Positions 10,996 through 22,735 of a DNA stretch of 64,000 nt are shown here, piece by piece; position 1 is the stretch's first letter, and each line of letters opens with the position of its first letter. Both the position numbers and the translations under genes were made by a program. The notes beneath the pieces were generated by a model. It saw nothing but the letters and a program-made list of their open reading frames with translations, made no database searches and was not told the DNA's origin. The stretch comes from Pictodentalium vernedei (Eukaryota > Mollusca > Scaphopoda > Dentaliida > Dentaliidae), in contig CM062289.1 of NCBI GenBank assembly GCA_031216915.1, positions 442,751,587 through 442,815,586 on the forward strand, in the 5' to 3' direction.

Positions 10996-12060
10996 ATTCA
11001 TCAATGTTGGAGTGACGGTAGCTTCTATAGAACAATAACTTATCTGCCCTGCCAAAAATGTCTGAATAAAAACGTGTTGCGAACGGTGACCGAAGGTGCC
11101 CGTTCCGTCTCACTGTACAGCGACTATATACTCCGTGAAACGTGACTGACCTTGGTAAGCTGAAACTCAGCATTCATGCTGGCTAAGTCAGGCAGGCGAT
11201 CAAGTGACATGAGGCACCCATTACCAAAGAGATACCTCCCCTCCACCAGTCTGTTCCTATATTCTAACACTAGTCTCCAGGTTTACTGTAGCTTCAACTT
11301 GGGTGTGATACAAACGGTTGTATGGGTGACAATCCTCAGTCAGCATCACATCATACCGTATAGCCCTTACCGAATTGTTGCTTAGTGTATTACTTATTGT
11401 ATTAATTATCGTACTAAACAAAAAAGTCGTATCCTTTGTCTACATCCTTGTAGAGTGGTGAGGGAGGACGCTACAGAGGTATCAGTGGTGAATTCTCCAC
11501 CCGACAAGTTTCTAATAACTGGCGAATATAGGCCACAGGAACTGGCGATGGGTTTTCGGTCGTGGGGGTTGGTCATATCCAACGGTTCGCGGACCGACGG
11601 CTCATCGGCGCTTTTTATATTCTATGTTCGAGGGGTTGATATGCCCACACGTACATTGGTAGCGTTTCTCTCACAAACTGTTTACTATACCGCATAGTAT
11701 CTTTCCAAGAAGAGGTTCCATCACTAACCCTAATGAGCCATCAACACAAATCTTGCTGTCAAGAATATACTTTTCGTCAAAAGGGAATTGCAGGAAGACA
11801 GCCTCTCAGGCTATGCCATTTCCTTGCAGCGCGTTCAACTATAACCTGTTTTATTGTTATCTTGTTTCTTCTTATGCTGCAAAATAAATAAATAAATCAA
11901 TCATCATATTACTCGGTATTCGAGTTCAACAAATCATTCCTAAATATGCCAGCCAGCTGTCAGTCTCATAGTGTAGCTTGAGCTGCAGTGTACTTATAGA
12001 ATGTTCTTTACAGCCATATTCCATGCTGCCATGTAAAACTAGAACAATTGCACTCATAAA
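10996..12060. other. Unique part of the duplicated unit
   Basis: Small open frames such as 11455-11697 occur here and again at 16557-16799. They carry no recognisable domain and are probably chance. The equivalent block is 16099-17160. Confidence 0.45.
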
Positions 12061-13256
12061 ATTCTATTTTACCATTCTCACAAAGTAACATAGTATTTCT
12101 AATTTGTGATTTCAATTGTAATTCCCATATTCATATATTCTGATAAAAAATTGATGACTTTAAAAAATGGCCACTCACCAAATATATAGAGGATATCTAC
12201 ACTATTGTAGTGAATATCGGGAATTATCTCATGAGTGTGGACCTGAAAGTTTTATTTTTCAGAGGAAAAGTTTGGTCTAATGGCATTCTTTTCAAACCGT
12301 ATAAGGATTCTCTTTTGGCTGGAAACAATGTTCGAAAGTTTTAAGTATGTTTTATCGACTCTTATAAAACTGGTGGTGCGCCAGCTAATGCATCCCATTG
12401 ATTCCTATATATAGAAAAGAACTGTGTGGGGTAAACCTTTTAAAGCATAAACAACAAAGCGTATTACAAAACTAAGAACCTAACATCTTTCAAGGGGAGA
12501 GTTTGATGTACGTAGATGGTGTGAACACCCTCCCCCGCAGATGCAGAAAATATATAGAGGATCACAAACGAGTGATGTTTGGATATAAGATTTTTTGAAA
12601 CGAGTTTGATGAATTTGATTCACAACGAGCCTTTAGGCGAGGTAGGGGGGGTAGGGGGGTCGCACAATTCGAACGATAACGAATTAATAAGGCCAACGGG
12701 TTTAGAGCTCCATTCAGAAGCTAAATATTTCGAATCCACGGTTCTGAAAGATTTCAAAAAGATATTGTGAAGGATGAAAATGTGTCTAAGTATGGCTTAT
12801 TTCTTTGAGGCCAGGCTTGGCAAATTTGGATATTGTGTGTGCTCGTGGGGGTGCATTGGGCAACTGTGAGGTGGGGTGAGCGGTATATGTGTGAGTGTGC
12901 GCACGCACGCGCGCGTGTACGTGTGCGTGTGTGTGTGTTTGGGGTGCCCAATTCTGTGAGAATCTGGCAAAATAGTGTTTGGTTTCCCACAAAGATTTAT
13001 TTGTGTTCTCCGCTTCCGTGCAAAGAAAACGATGAGTTAGGGTTTGTCTTCCCAATTTTGTTGGGACTTGTTTTCTTAGTGAACAAAAAAAAACGAGAAG
13101 TCAGCCCGGTGCTTCAATAATTAAACTTTTGCTGAGGCTTATTTTTATTACCTGGTAAACGCATGCGTGGATTACGACCAGTCCACAGCGACTGTCCTGT
13201 AGACACGTCGATATTGCTGCCTTGAAGTGGATGCAACGTTCTGTTCCAGTTATTAA

Positions 13257-13504
13257 TTTAACCCTTTGAACCCGAAAGACCGATATTTAGGTCCCAGGCA
13301 TAATTTCGTCCCATTTTTGTATTATTATAAGAGGTCTATACACGGAGCATTGATGACAAAATAATAACTTCAGTCTGCAGCCAGACGGCTGCAGACTGCA
13401 GTTATTATTTTATCCTCCCTGTATATTGATTTTGGACTGGCCCACCTCACCGTAAGTGTACACAAAGGCGATACCATGCCAGGAAACATGGGTGCAAAGG
13501 GTTA
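13257..13504. mobile_element. TTAA-type MITE, family C (duplication copy 2)
   Basis: The same element as at 7656, copied by the segmental duplication; a few substitutions separate them. Confidence 0.8.
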
Positions 13505-14510
13505 GCTGGTAGAGTGCCACGAGGCAATATTTGAGCTTTATTCTGAAGTGAAGCTGACGCATCTTAAAGGCTTCATATTCTGTGGATGGGCTTCATATTA
13601 TCTTTGAACTGAAAATTAATAAAAGTCTGCGTGGTTTGCCTTGTCACAATTTACGGGAGGGGACCTCTTGGCTCTCTCCCATAAATTGTAACACGTCAAA
13701 GACAAGTGACGAAATCTGAAGACCACGAATAATTCAGTACTCTACCGGGGAAAACTGTCCCAATAGGCCTATCGCAGCTCAGAATGGATACAGGCCTAGG
13801 TGTAGTACAGTGAGGGTTAATGGCCGTTGTCTAAAGGATCGTCTAAAAGGTTTAGGTCTTCAATTCTCACTCATTCGTCTTGGGCTGTGTTGAAGTTCTT
13901 ATCTCTTCTGGCCGGCTGGTATCCGTTCCACTTCTTATGGTTCAACATGCAAATACATCAAAGACAACTCGGACTAGTAGCTCCTTTTCTACACTAATAA
14001 TTTTATTCGATAGTCACAGCTTAAAAGTGATACGAGGCCACTTTTGGTCTTTATTCTAAAGTCTTTAGGCTTCATATTCTGTGAATGCGCTTCATATTAT
14101 CTTTGAAGTGAAAGGGACCTCTAAGCCTTCTCCCATAAATTGTAACATGTAAAACACAAGTGTTGAAATCTGACGACCACGAATATTGCAACACTCTACC
14201 GATTAAACTCTCGCGCTAGACCTATCGCAGCTCAGAATGGATAAAGGATCGTCTAAAAGGTTTATGTCTTCAATTCTGACTCAATCGACTTGGGTTGTGT
14301 TAAAATTCTTATATGTTCTGGCCGTCTGGTGGCCATTCCACTTCTTATGGTTCAACATGCAAATACACCAAAGACGACTCGGACTAGCAGCTCTTTTTCT
14401 ACATAAATACTTTTACTCAGTAGTCACAGCTTTTGGTATTCGCCAATACCTTACATCAAAAGTAGCTCATCAAGATCTTACATCAAAAGCCATTCATCAA
14501 TACTACACTA

Positions 14511-15745
14511 TTCAAAAAAAGGTAGGGGGAATCCAAACTGATGTTGATATTTTTGGAAAATGTTATTGGATACGCGTGTGATTGGACACATCAATAACGT
14601 TTAGTGTGGATCATTAAACTTCGTGCAGGTTTTTCGCACGAGCGCCGCGTTAATGTCTGTGGGGTACGCGTTTTGGAATTTTCATTTGTACTGGACGGGC
14701 TTTTTCGGATGTCTCAACGTTCTTTTCTTGGTACAAACTCGTTCATCAATATTTTTGTCCGAAACGTAACTTTTGAGGTATGCGAAGACTGACACGTGAC
14801 GAACGTTTACGTGCTGTTAGCATATTGGAAACCGGCAACGGACAGACTGCAGTGGCTCAAATTCTCAACGTTACTCAAACGGTGATTAGCAGGTTGTGGT
14901 CACGCTACCGTCAGACAGGCAATGTTGAAGACAGGCGTTCGGTCAGGTCGTCCAAGGGCGACAACTGCTAACCAGGATCGTTTCATCCGAACTATAGCAT
15001 TACGTAACCACAATCTAAGTGCCTCAGAAATTGGCCAGCAGCTGTACCTGGCGACAGATGTGCGAGTCAGTGGTCAGACTATCCGAAATCGTCTACACAC
15101 CTGGAATTTGTACGCTCGACGGCCTCGAATAATTCCACGTTTAACTGAACGTCACATCTCAGCAAGGCGTAATTGGTGTGGAGCACAACATCGCTGAAAC
15201 AATCGTTGGTGGAGCAACGTCATATTTTCCAATGAATCGAGGTTCACTCTCGACTTCCATGACAGGCGAAACAGAGTGTGGCATCGGCGGAACGAACAAT
15301 ACCATGACGTAACCGTTAGGCGACACGATCGTTTTGGTGGTGGATCGGTTATGGTGCGGGGAGGCATAACCATGACAAGCAGAACAGCATTACATGCCAT
15401 CCAAGGGTGTGTCACAGGGCAGTTATCGTGACAACGTGTTAGCAGCTCATGTGTTTCCAGTCAAGCTGATATTGGACGTTTGGTGAGGAGTGTGCCTCGT
15501 CGGATCCGCTATTGTCTCACGAACCGAGGAGGATTAAAAGGTATTGTGGTAAATTCTCTGACTGACCATCCATGTCTTCTACAGTTCAGTGCGTGGAATG
15601 CGTGCTTGTCAGACACCCAACTGTCGCTGAAATCATTCACCAGATGGCACAGTGTAATGCCGCAACTGTCTTTTTGATGAAAATATAAAAAAAATTGCTT
15701 CATATATCTCACTTTTATCAAATATCCCCTACCTTTTGTAATGGA
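14511..15745 (+). mobile_element. Tc1/mariner element, internally deleted (copy 2)
   Basis: This is the paralogue of the element at 9407 within the second duplicated unit. The transposase relic runs 14780-15677 with the same frameshift and the same loss of the catalytic C-terminal half. A further TGG-to-TGA change at about 15195-15197 truncates the catalytic-domain frame. The 3' terminus reads CCCCTACCTTTTGTA, slightly different from copy 1. Confidence 0.85.
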
Positions 15746-15746
15746 A

Positions 15747-16098
15747 AATTTATTATTTATTGGGGCTTAACGACATTTTGGACAGCCAGGGTCACCTTGT
15801 GTCCCAGGGTCACCTCGTGTCGGCCAGTTTTTCAGGTGGGGGGAAGCCGAAGTACCCGGACAACTGGCAGACTCCCCAACGTACTAATTCCGCACAAGCA
15901 GGGTTTTGCATTGATTGAAGCCAAGTGCATCATCGACGTGCAGTACTCCTTAGTACACAGCGCCACCGTGCCCCCATGTGGGCAATCGGGATGAAGTGCC
16001 TCGCTCAAGGACACAACGCATTTACCCCTGGCGGGGATCGAACCGTGGACCTTTCGGTTTGAAGTTCAATGCCCTAACCACTGAGCCACCGCGCTCCA
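15747..16098 (-). mobile_element. SINE, tRNA head type 2 (in duplication copy 2)
   Basis: This is the paralogue of the SINE at 10643-10995, at the same position after the second Tc1/mariner relic. It was copied by the segmental duplication, not by a separate insertion. Confidence 0.85.
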
Positions 16099-17295
16099 AA
16101 TTCATCAATGTTGGAGTGACGGTAGCTTCTATAGAACAATAACTTATCTGCCCTGCCAAAAATGTCTGAATAAAAACGTGTTGCGAACGGTGACCGAAGG
16201 TGCCCGTTCTGGCTCACTGTACAGCGACTATATACTCCGTGAAACGTGACTGACCTTGGTAAGCTGAAACTCAGCATTCATGCTGGCTAAGTAGGCAGGC
16301 GATCAAGTGACATGAGGCACCCATTACCAAAGAGATACCTCCCCTCCACCAGTCTGTTCCTATATTCTAACACTAGTCTCCAGGTTTACTGTAGCTTCAA
16401 CTTGGGTGTGATACAAACGGTTGTATGGGTGACAATCCTCAGTCAGCATCACATCATACCGTATAGCCCTTACCGAATTGTTGCTTAGTGTATTACTTAT
16501 TGTATTAATTATCGTACTAAACAAAAAGTCGTATCCTTTGTCTACATCCTTGTAGAGTGGTGAGGGAGGACGCTACAGAGGTATCAGTGGTGAATTCTCC
16601 ACCCGACAAGTTTCTAATAACTAGCGAATATAGGCCACAGGAACTGGCGATGGGTTTTCGGTCGTGGGGGTTGGTCATATCCAACGGTTCGCGGACCGAC
16701 GGCTCATCGGCGCTTTTTATATTCTATGTTCGAGGGGTTGATATGCCCACACGTACATTGGTAGCGTTTCTCTCACAAACTGTTTACTATACCGCATAGT
16801 ATCTTTCCAAGAAGAGGTTCCATCACTAACCCTAATGAGCCATCAACACAAATCTTGCTGTCAAGAATATACTTTTCGTCAAAAGGGAATTGCAGGAAGA
16901 CAGCCTCTCAGGCTATGCCATTTCCTTGCAGCGCGTTCAACTATAACCTGTTTTATTGTTATCTTGTATATTCTTATGCTGCAAAATAAATAAATAAATC
17001 AATCATCATATTACTCGGTATTCGAGTTCAACAAATCATTCCTAAATATGCCAGCCAGCTGTCAGTCTCATAGTGTAGCTTGAGCTGCAGTGTACTTATA
17101 GAATGTTCTTTACAGCCATATTCCATGCTGCCATGTAAAACTAGAACAATTGCACTCATAAAATTCTATTTTACCATTCTCACAAAGTAACATAGTATTT
17201 CTAATTTGTGATTTCAATTGTAATTCCCATATTCATATATTCTGATAAAAAAATTGATGACTTTAAAAAATGGCCGCTCACCAAATATATAGAGG

Positions 17296-17445
17296 ATATC
17301 TATACTATTTTAGTGAATATCGGGAATTATCTCATGAGTGTGGACCTGAAAGTTTTATTTTTCACGAGCGCTTGCGCTCGTGAAAAATAAAACTTTCAGG
17401 TCCACACGAATGAGATAATTCCCGATATTCACTAAAATAGTGTAG
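17296..17445. repeat. 150-bp palindrome, family D
   Basis: Arms with GTGGACCTGAAAGTTTTATT meet at CACGAGCGCTTGCGCTCGTG (17364-17383). The right-hand boundary of duplication copy 1 maps to the left arm of this hairpin. Confidence 0.85.
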
Positions 17446-17960
17446 ATTTTCTTTTTATTATATGCTACTTGACATTTTACTGTGCAATATTCATCCCAAT
17501 TTCACTGCAAACAGTTATGTTTGAAAAAAATAACAAAGATCAGCTGATCGTTCATTCAAGGCGACGTTCAAGGCGACGTCATGCGCCGAAGCGTAACGTC
17601 ATTTAGGAAGGTACTGAAGAAAATTCACCGTGTGGACCTAAGTGTATTATTTTTCACTCGCGCATGCGCGCCTGAAAAATAAAACTTTCAGGTCCACACT
17701 CATGCGATAATTGCAGATACTGACTAAAATAGAGTAGATTTTCTTTTTATTATATGCTACGAGACATTTTATTGCACAATATTCAGCCCAAATTCGATCC
17801 CAAATGCGTACGTTTCAAAACAATAACAAAGATCACCTGATCATTCCTTCAAGGCGACGCGATGCGGCGTAGCGTGACGTCATTTAGGGAGCTACTGAGA
17901 AACATTTCTCGGTATCTATCGAGCCGATAGATATCGAGAAATATCTTTTAGATAATTTGC
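17446..17960. repeat. Family D repeat, second array member
   Basis: Downstream of the palindrome, the block TTTTTATTATATGCTAC ... AAGGCGACG ... GACGTCATTTAGG occurs twice (17446-17640 and 17745-17900), with a second, weaker hairpin between them (17645-17700). It ends at a small palindrome, ATATCTATCGAGCCGATAG. Confidence 0.7.
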
Positions 17961-18428
17961 GATAATTCACAAGCTGGCATATAATACAAAATTATTTACT
18001 GTAGGGCTAAATTCGCTTGACTAGGATTGTCGTTATTTTTTTGCTCCTATTATCATACAAGTTATTTCTGTCATTGGGCATCGTGTTATAACAACTGCTG
18101 GCAGGGAAAACGTTATTCAGATGACTTCCTAGTATTAAATGTTTAAAATGCATTCTACGAAACAAATAACATACACTTTCCAAAACCACATACCCTGATT
18201 AGCTCCCCTAAAAGCTCATCTTAATAAATTCAGGTTCACTATTTTTTTATCGATTTGCGTTGGCAGAAATGAAACACTGAAACTTTTTTTGTTTTTGTTT
18301 TGTTGTTGTTTTGTTTGTTTTGTTTTTTTTATTCAGATAAATATACAACATTTTTACTAACATACACAGAGTGCTATAACAACAAAGAGATAATGATAAA
18401 TGATGATAGAAGTATATAATTACGTAAT

Positions 18429-18678
18429 TTAACCCTTTACCTAACGAATCGCCCATATCCGCCCGCGTAATTTGCAAAATGAGCAGTTGAAAAAATTAAA
18501 GTTTTCAAAATATTTCAACAAAACCATATCATGTAACCCCTCATTGGAACGAGCTCGTCTCGCTCGTTCCAATGAGGTGTCACATGATATGGTTTTGTTG
18601 AAATTATTTTGAAAAATGTAAACAAATAGAAATTAAAATAATAAATTTTGATATTCTCAGCGTTGGGTAAAGGGTTAA
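18429..18678. mobile_element. TTAA-type MITE, family A
   Basis: TTAA flanks; termini CCCTTTACCTAACG and CGTTGGGTAAAGGG; central hairpin around GGAACGAGCTCGTCTCG. Its 250-bp length equals the 4.25 kb copy. Confidence 0.85.
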
Positions 18679-18838
18679 GCAGATAACCTCTTTTCAATTT
18701 ATTTTTTCAGCTCTATTATTTCGATGCGAACATTTTACAGAGAGAATTGTATTTGTGATTTTGCGTTTAAAAGGAAGGCCTTGTACTGTCGGTTGCAACC
18801 CCTGGCGAGTTGAAAAAATATTACCAGTTCAGCCAAAG

Positions 18839-19218
18839 TTATTTATTTATTTATTTATTTATTTATTGGGGTTTAAGGTCACATATTTCTGCACAATGGA
18901 TAAACATAACCATGACAGTTTTACGGGTGGAGGAAACCGGAGTACCCGGAGAGAACCACCGAGCAACGGCGAGCAACTGTCAGCTCCCCAACATACTAAC
19001 TCCACACAAGCAGGGTTAGCATTGGTTGAAGACAAGTGCACCATCGACGTGCAGTACGCCTTAGTACACGACGTCACCGTGCCCCCAGATGGTGACGTCG
19101 TGTACTAAGGCGAAGTGTCTTGCCCAAGGACACAGCGCGGTTGCCGCAGGTGGGATTCGAACCGAGGACCTCTCGGCTTGCAGCCTGCACCTCTACCTAC
19201 TGAGCCACCGCGCCCCCT
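18839..19218 (-). mobile_element. SINE, tRNA head type 1, with internal snap-back
   Basis: A full-length reverse copy with a 12-bp perfect target duplication, gttcagccaaag (18827-18838 and 19219-19230). Within the body, a 22-bp stretch (cgccttagtacacgacg...) is followed by its exact inverse after 12 bases (about 19046-19102). This is absent from the other copies. Confidence 0.9.
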
Positions 19219-19229
19219 GTTCAGCCAAA

Positions 19230-20120
19230 GTGGAGAATGACTTTCACTGTACAGATATATAGATTAAACGTATAGTGTTTACAAGTAAAAAAAAATATTC
19301 TACGAGTAGGATTAAGAATGAAACCGACGAGCCTCTGGCGAGTCGGTTTCATTCTTAATTCTATGAGTAGAATAAATGACACTGTACAGTTTTATTTTGT
19401 TTATCCCAGTTGGCAAATTGCCATATCTTTGAAAATGCTAATGAATCATATCAACCCATTTAAAGTCATAAAGAAAAAATACAATTCTAGAAAATACAAT
19501 TGTAAAAGTTTTATAGTACTGGCCCCTGGGTGGAATTTTACTAAGATATGTTGTAACTTCAAGGCTGGGGGGGGGGGGGGGGGGGTAACTTCAACCAGAT
19601 GACGATCTGGTCGAAATATTTTATACACATTTGCGATCACAGTACTGCGCCTGATACCATTCTACTGTAACGAAATACCCATCCATTCAAACTTCACAAT
19701 TTACAACAACAGCACACTGACAAGCGGAAGCTAAGATTGTGCGCCGAAAATGATAGAAGAAAGAAAAAGTACAAACGATCTGAAATGATACAAATAATGA
19801 CAACATAAAGGGGAAGCCTAATCTAACGTACAAATCTCTTATCACTGTATCTAAGTGTATGTTTATTAGTGTGGATGGTGTACTTCCGAAAGGTGTTTCA
19901 AGCCACTCTATTTGCACAATTAGTGACTATTTTATGATGACGTCACCGGTCATCGACAAGAGCGGCACTGCACAAATGTTTTATGTACTTAATAAATAGC
20001 AGTAAAACAACGCGGAGGACAAACGAAGTATTTACTGTTGAAGACAAGCGGGACAAGTTACTGTTTATTATATGCATTTGTGTTTCAGTAACTTGACCAC
20101 TTAGGTTAAACCTATTTTGA
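19230..20120. other. No gene seen apart from one hairpin and a G run
   Basis: Contains the 19316 hairpin and a run of about 20 G near 19566. Short frames around 19687-20143 look random. Confidence 0.45.
19316..19366. repeat. Short hairpin with GAGCCTCTGGCGAG loop
   Basis: GAATGAAACCGACGAGCC and GGCGAGTCGGTTTCATTC are inverted around TCT. Confidence 0.75.
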
Positions 20121-20123
20121 ACA

Positions 20124-20197
20124 GTTCGTCCGCTGAGTTCCAATGTGTTCTATGTGCCAGTAGGCACATAGAACACATTGGAACTCAGGGGACGAGT
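20124..20197. repeat. 74-bp near-perfect hairpin, family H
   Basis: GAGTTCCAATGTGTTCTATG / CATAGAACACATTGGAACTC around TGCCAGTAGGCA. Related copies are at 30243-30317 and 57776-57848; one arm is at 55493-55545. Confidence 0.82.
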
Positions 20198-20574
20198 TGG
20201 TACCAGTCGCATCTTTACACTCAGTATTGATGGCATTGTACAAATTTTTTACCATGCTAAGATGAATCAGAATCTTTGTCGTTACAGTGTTTCTGGTAAC
20301 GTTTTGGCTGTATGCACAGGTAGCTAGAAATTGACTATAAATCACTGTTAGTGGTGGTGGCCTATTAAAATTAGCTTGAATTATTATTCCCAACCCAGTG
20401 GGTTAATACTAAAAGATGGAACTCTTCATTCAATGGTTAAGATTAACCCAAGACAAACTGAAGATGGCAATAGCAATGTCTTTGTACAACAACTGGAAAA
20501 CACGGCATTGTTATAACCCGTTACAGAGTCAACGACAATGCCTAGAAATTTGTTCGTTTCTTTATTGGGGTTTT

Positions 20575-20722
20575 ATGATACTTTCAACATACGATTTTAA
20601 AATAGGAATTGAGGTTAAAACTTTAGAAAATCGAAAAGTAATAACAAAACAAATGACCACAAAGTATCCAGGCGCTATTTGATTCCGTACGTCATAAGAC
20701 GTACAAAAGTATCAAAGGGTTA
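20575..20722 (-). mobile_element. One arm of the 52.5 kb TTAA element
   Basis: CCGTACGTCATAAGACGTAC, then AAAAGTATCAAAGGGTTAA, is the reverse complement of the left end at 52482; the upstream AT-rich part also matches. The other arm is not found. Confidence 0.6.
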
Positions 20723-21116
20723 AATAACTAGAGAGTCCACACTCGGCGAAAGACTATTCACCAGAATAGTTTCTAATGTCTTAGAATATCTCAAAGGAAT
20801 AGTACGGAAAAGAAAGCTCAACACCGGTCATGTTGGATAGGGCCACGTTGTTGCGTTTTCGTTTTGGACAGAGTATTTGTTGAGACCCCAGAAATGCGAT
20901 TGATTTTTTGATTACTCAAGACGATTTTTATTGAAGATACACAACCCTTTAACAGAAAAAACATTTTATTGTCACTATAACAATTGTGGGATAAAGTCTA
21001 GAATTACCATCGATGACTTCCAACATTTTTTTTCATCTTTCATCCAATTTCATCTTCAGCAGCGGATAACTACGGCGATAGAATAATTCTATAATTGTAC
21101 CATCAACAATTGGGTT

Positions 21117-21172
21117 CATATTCACTAAATCTATTTCATTTGGTTAATTTTTAACCCAACCGATTTTAGAGT
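21117..21172. repeat. Half of the ACTCTAAAATCAG palindrome family
   Basis: TTTTTAACCCAACCGATTTTAGAGTA and the preceding GGTTCATATTCACTAAAT match one arm and the centre of the element at 42788. Confidence 0.6.
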
Positions 21173-21289
21173 ATGGGTTTAGAAAGTTGCCTTGTGTCGG
21201 GCGATTTATTAAGATCAATGGCTGCAGAACCAACACTGTTTCGGTCGAGCTTAACACATCATGTTCAATGCATCCATACTGTGGTGGCT

Positions 21290-22400
21290 GTTTTCGGCAT
21301 GTATGTAGAATATACCCATAGTAGCTTGGTGTACCAAATGTTCACCACGAGTGGTGAACATCTGGTACACCACGCAACTTTGGGCATATTTTATTTATAC
21401 CAAGATCGTCTGATTATTAAGAGTCGCTATTATTTTTTCTCGATTTTACTGAGCAGCAGCCGTACATGCGTGCGAATCTGTTTTTGTGTACATGAGCATC
21501 GGTGGGCGGCACTTCCGCTGTCAATTTTATCGCCGTAACGAAATGTAATAATAATAACATACTATTTCGAGTTATGAATGCTTTATTAACAAGAGACAAT
21601 GCATGTTTGTTAATTTTTGGCATCTTATGAGGTAAACCAATTTAAACACATAATAAATAATTGCCACTTTCATTTCACTCTTCGCGAGGCGACGTGCGAT
21701 ACATTTATAAAAGTTTTCATTCCGATCGACGTCACCAAAGGTCAACTTAGATGTAGTTCTACTGTAGGTGTAAAATTTAACTATTACAATACCGTTGCTG
21801 GCGTGTTCACCACGAGTGGTCAGCATTTGGTACGCCAAGCTACTTTGGGTATATTTTATTTATACCACGATCGTCAGATTAATAAGAGTTTAAATGTTAA
21901 ATGAATCAACATTCACATGTGCGAATCTGTTTTTGTTTACATGAGCACCGATGGACGGTACTTCCGCTGGCAATTTTATCGCCGAGGGCGAAATGGAAAA
22001 AGAAACGCGCAATTACTGGACCTTTTTCATGTTAACAACATAATAACATACTATTTCGAGTTATGGATGCTTTATTAACATGAGACAACGTACGTTTCTT
22101 AATTTTTTGGTATCTTATGGGGTAAACTTACTCAAAAATGTAATAAATAATTGCCGGCTTCATTTCATTCTTCACGAGGCGACGAGTGATAACTTTAGAC
22201 AAGTTTGCATTCAAGGCGAGGTCACCAAACGGCAACCTGAATGTAGTTCTACTGTAGGTGTAAATTGTAACTATTGAAATCCCATTGCTGGCGTGTTCAT
22301 CACGGTTGGTGTGTGGTGCTAAAATAGGTATCATGGTATAAAATTCCCTTTTCAAGAAAACATGATTATGCTCTCCATAAAAATATATCACTTGCACCAT
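21290..22400 (-). repeat. Two family F repeats in tandem, reversed
   Basis: 21300-21840 and 21840-22400 each contain the F repeat in reverse, starting with the CACCACGAGTGGTG hairpin or a half of it. The second copy, with the family B MITE next to it, is an inverted duplicate of 5270-6171. Confidence 0.75.
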
Positions 22401-22496
22401 AGTTTTAGTGGTGTATAATCATCAACATCATGCTGAGGGAGTTTTGGCTCTTTTGGCTAAGGATAGGGCTATAAGCATGAAATTTGCATCGTTCCG

Positions 22497-22735
22497 TTTA
22501 ACCCATTGGACTCTAGTGGTATATTCCATGCCAGTTCAATAGCAGCAAATAGAAGAGTTCATATTCATTATTTGGGGTAGACCAATCAATATTTTCAACG
22601 TGCAGCCTCGGGGCTACACGTTGAAAATATTGATTGGTCTACCCCACACATTTACTGAACAGCCATCCTATTTAATGACGTTATGATGTATCATGTTCCT
22701 GGCCGGAAAAAGGCCGCTAGGGTTCAAAGGGTTAA
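22497..22735. mobile_element. TTAA-type MITE, family B, complete
   Basis: TTAACCCATTGGACTC to GGGTTCAAAGGGTTAA, with the complete hairpin (AACGTGCAGCC ... GGCTACACGTT). Confidence 0.82.

Larger units (their letters stand above)
6222..12261 (+). repeat. Tandem segmental duplication, copy 1
   Basis: This segment matches 12268-17363 base for base except for scattered substitutions and a few indels. It starts near the shared phrase aaagtttggtctaatgg and ends inside the left arm of a palindromic MITE at tttatttttca. It contains a palindrome (6524-6648), a CG/GT-rich tract, a TTAA MITE, a 454-bp TA-flanked MITE absent from copy 2, a Tc1/mariner relic and a SINE. Copy 1 is longer mainly because of the 6595-7040 segment and that 454-bp MITE. 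Confidence 0.9.
12268..17363 (+). repeat. Tandem segmental duplication, copy 2
   Basis: This is the second copy of the 6.2-12.3 kb unit. Relative to copy 1 it lacks about 445 bp, starting exactly at the loop of the palindrome at 6524-6648 (only the left arm remains, to 12640). It also lacks the 454-bp MITE and about 30 bp near 14240. Unlike copy 1, it runs on into the complete palindromic MITE at 17296-17445, so this end is the ancestral junction. In copy 2 the Tc1 relic has gained an extra nonsense codon. Confidence 0.9.

Noticed and set aside
5270..22735. Single giant transposon with 0.9-kb inverted ends spanning 5.3-22.7 kb
   Set aside because: The inverted ends are made of unrelated dispersed repeats plus a spacer, with no target duplication at the outer edges, and no transposase suited to such an element lies between them.
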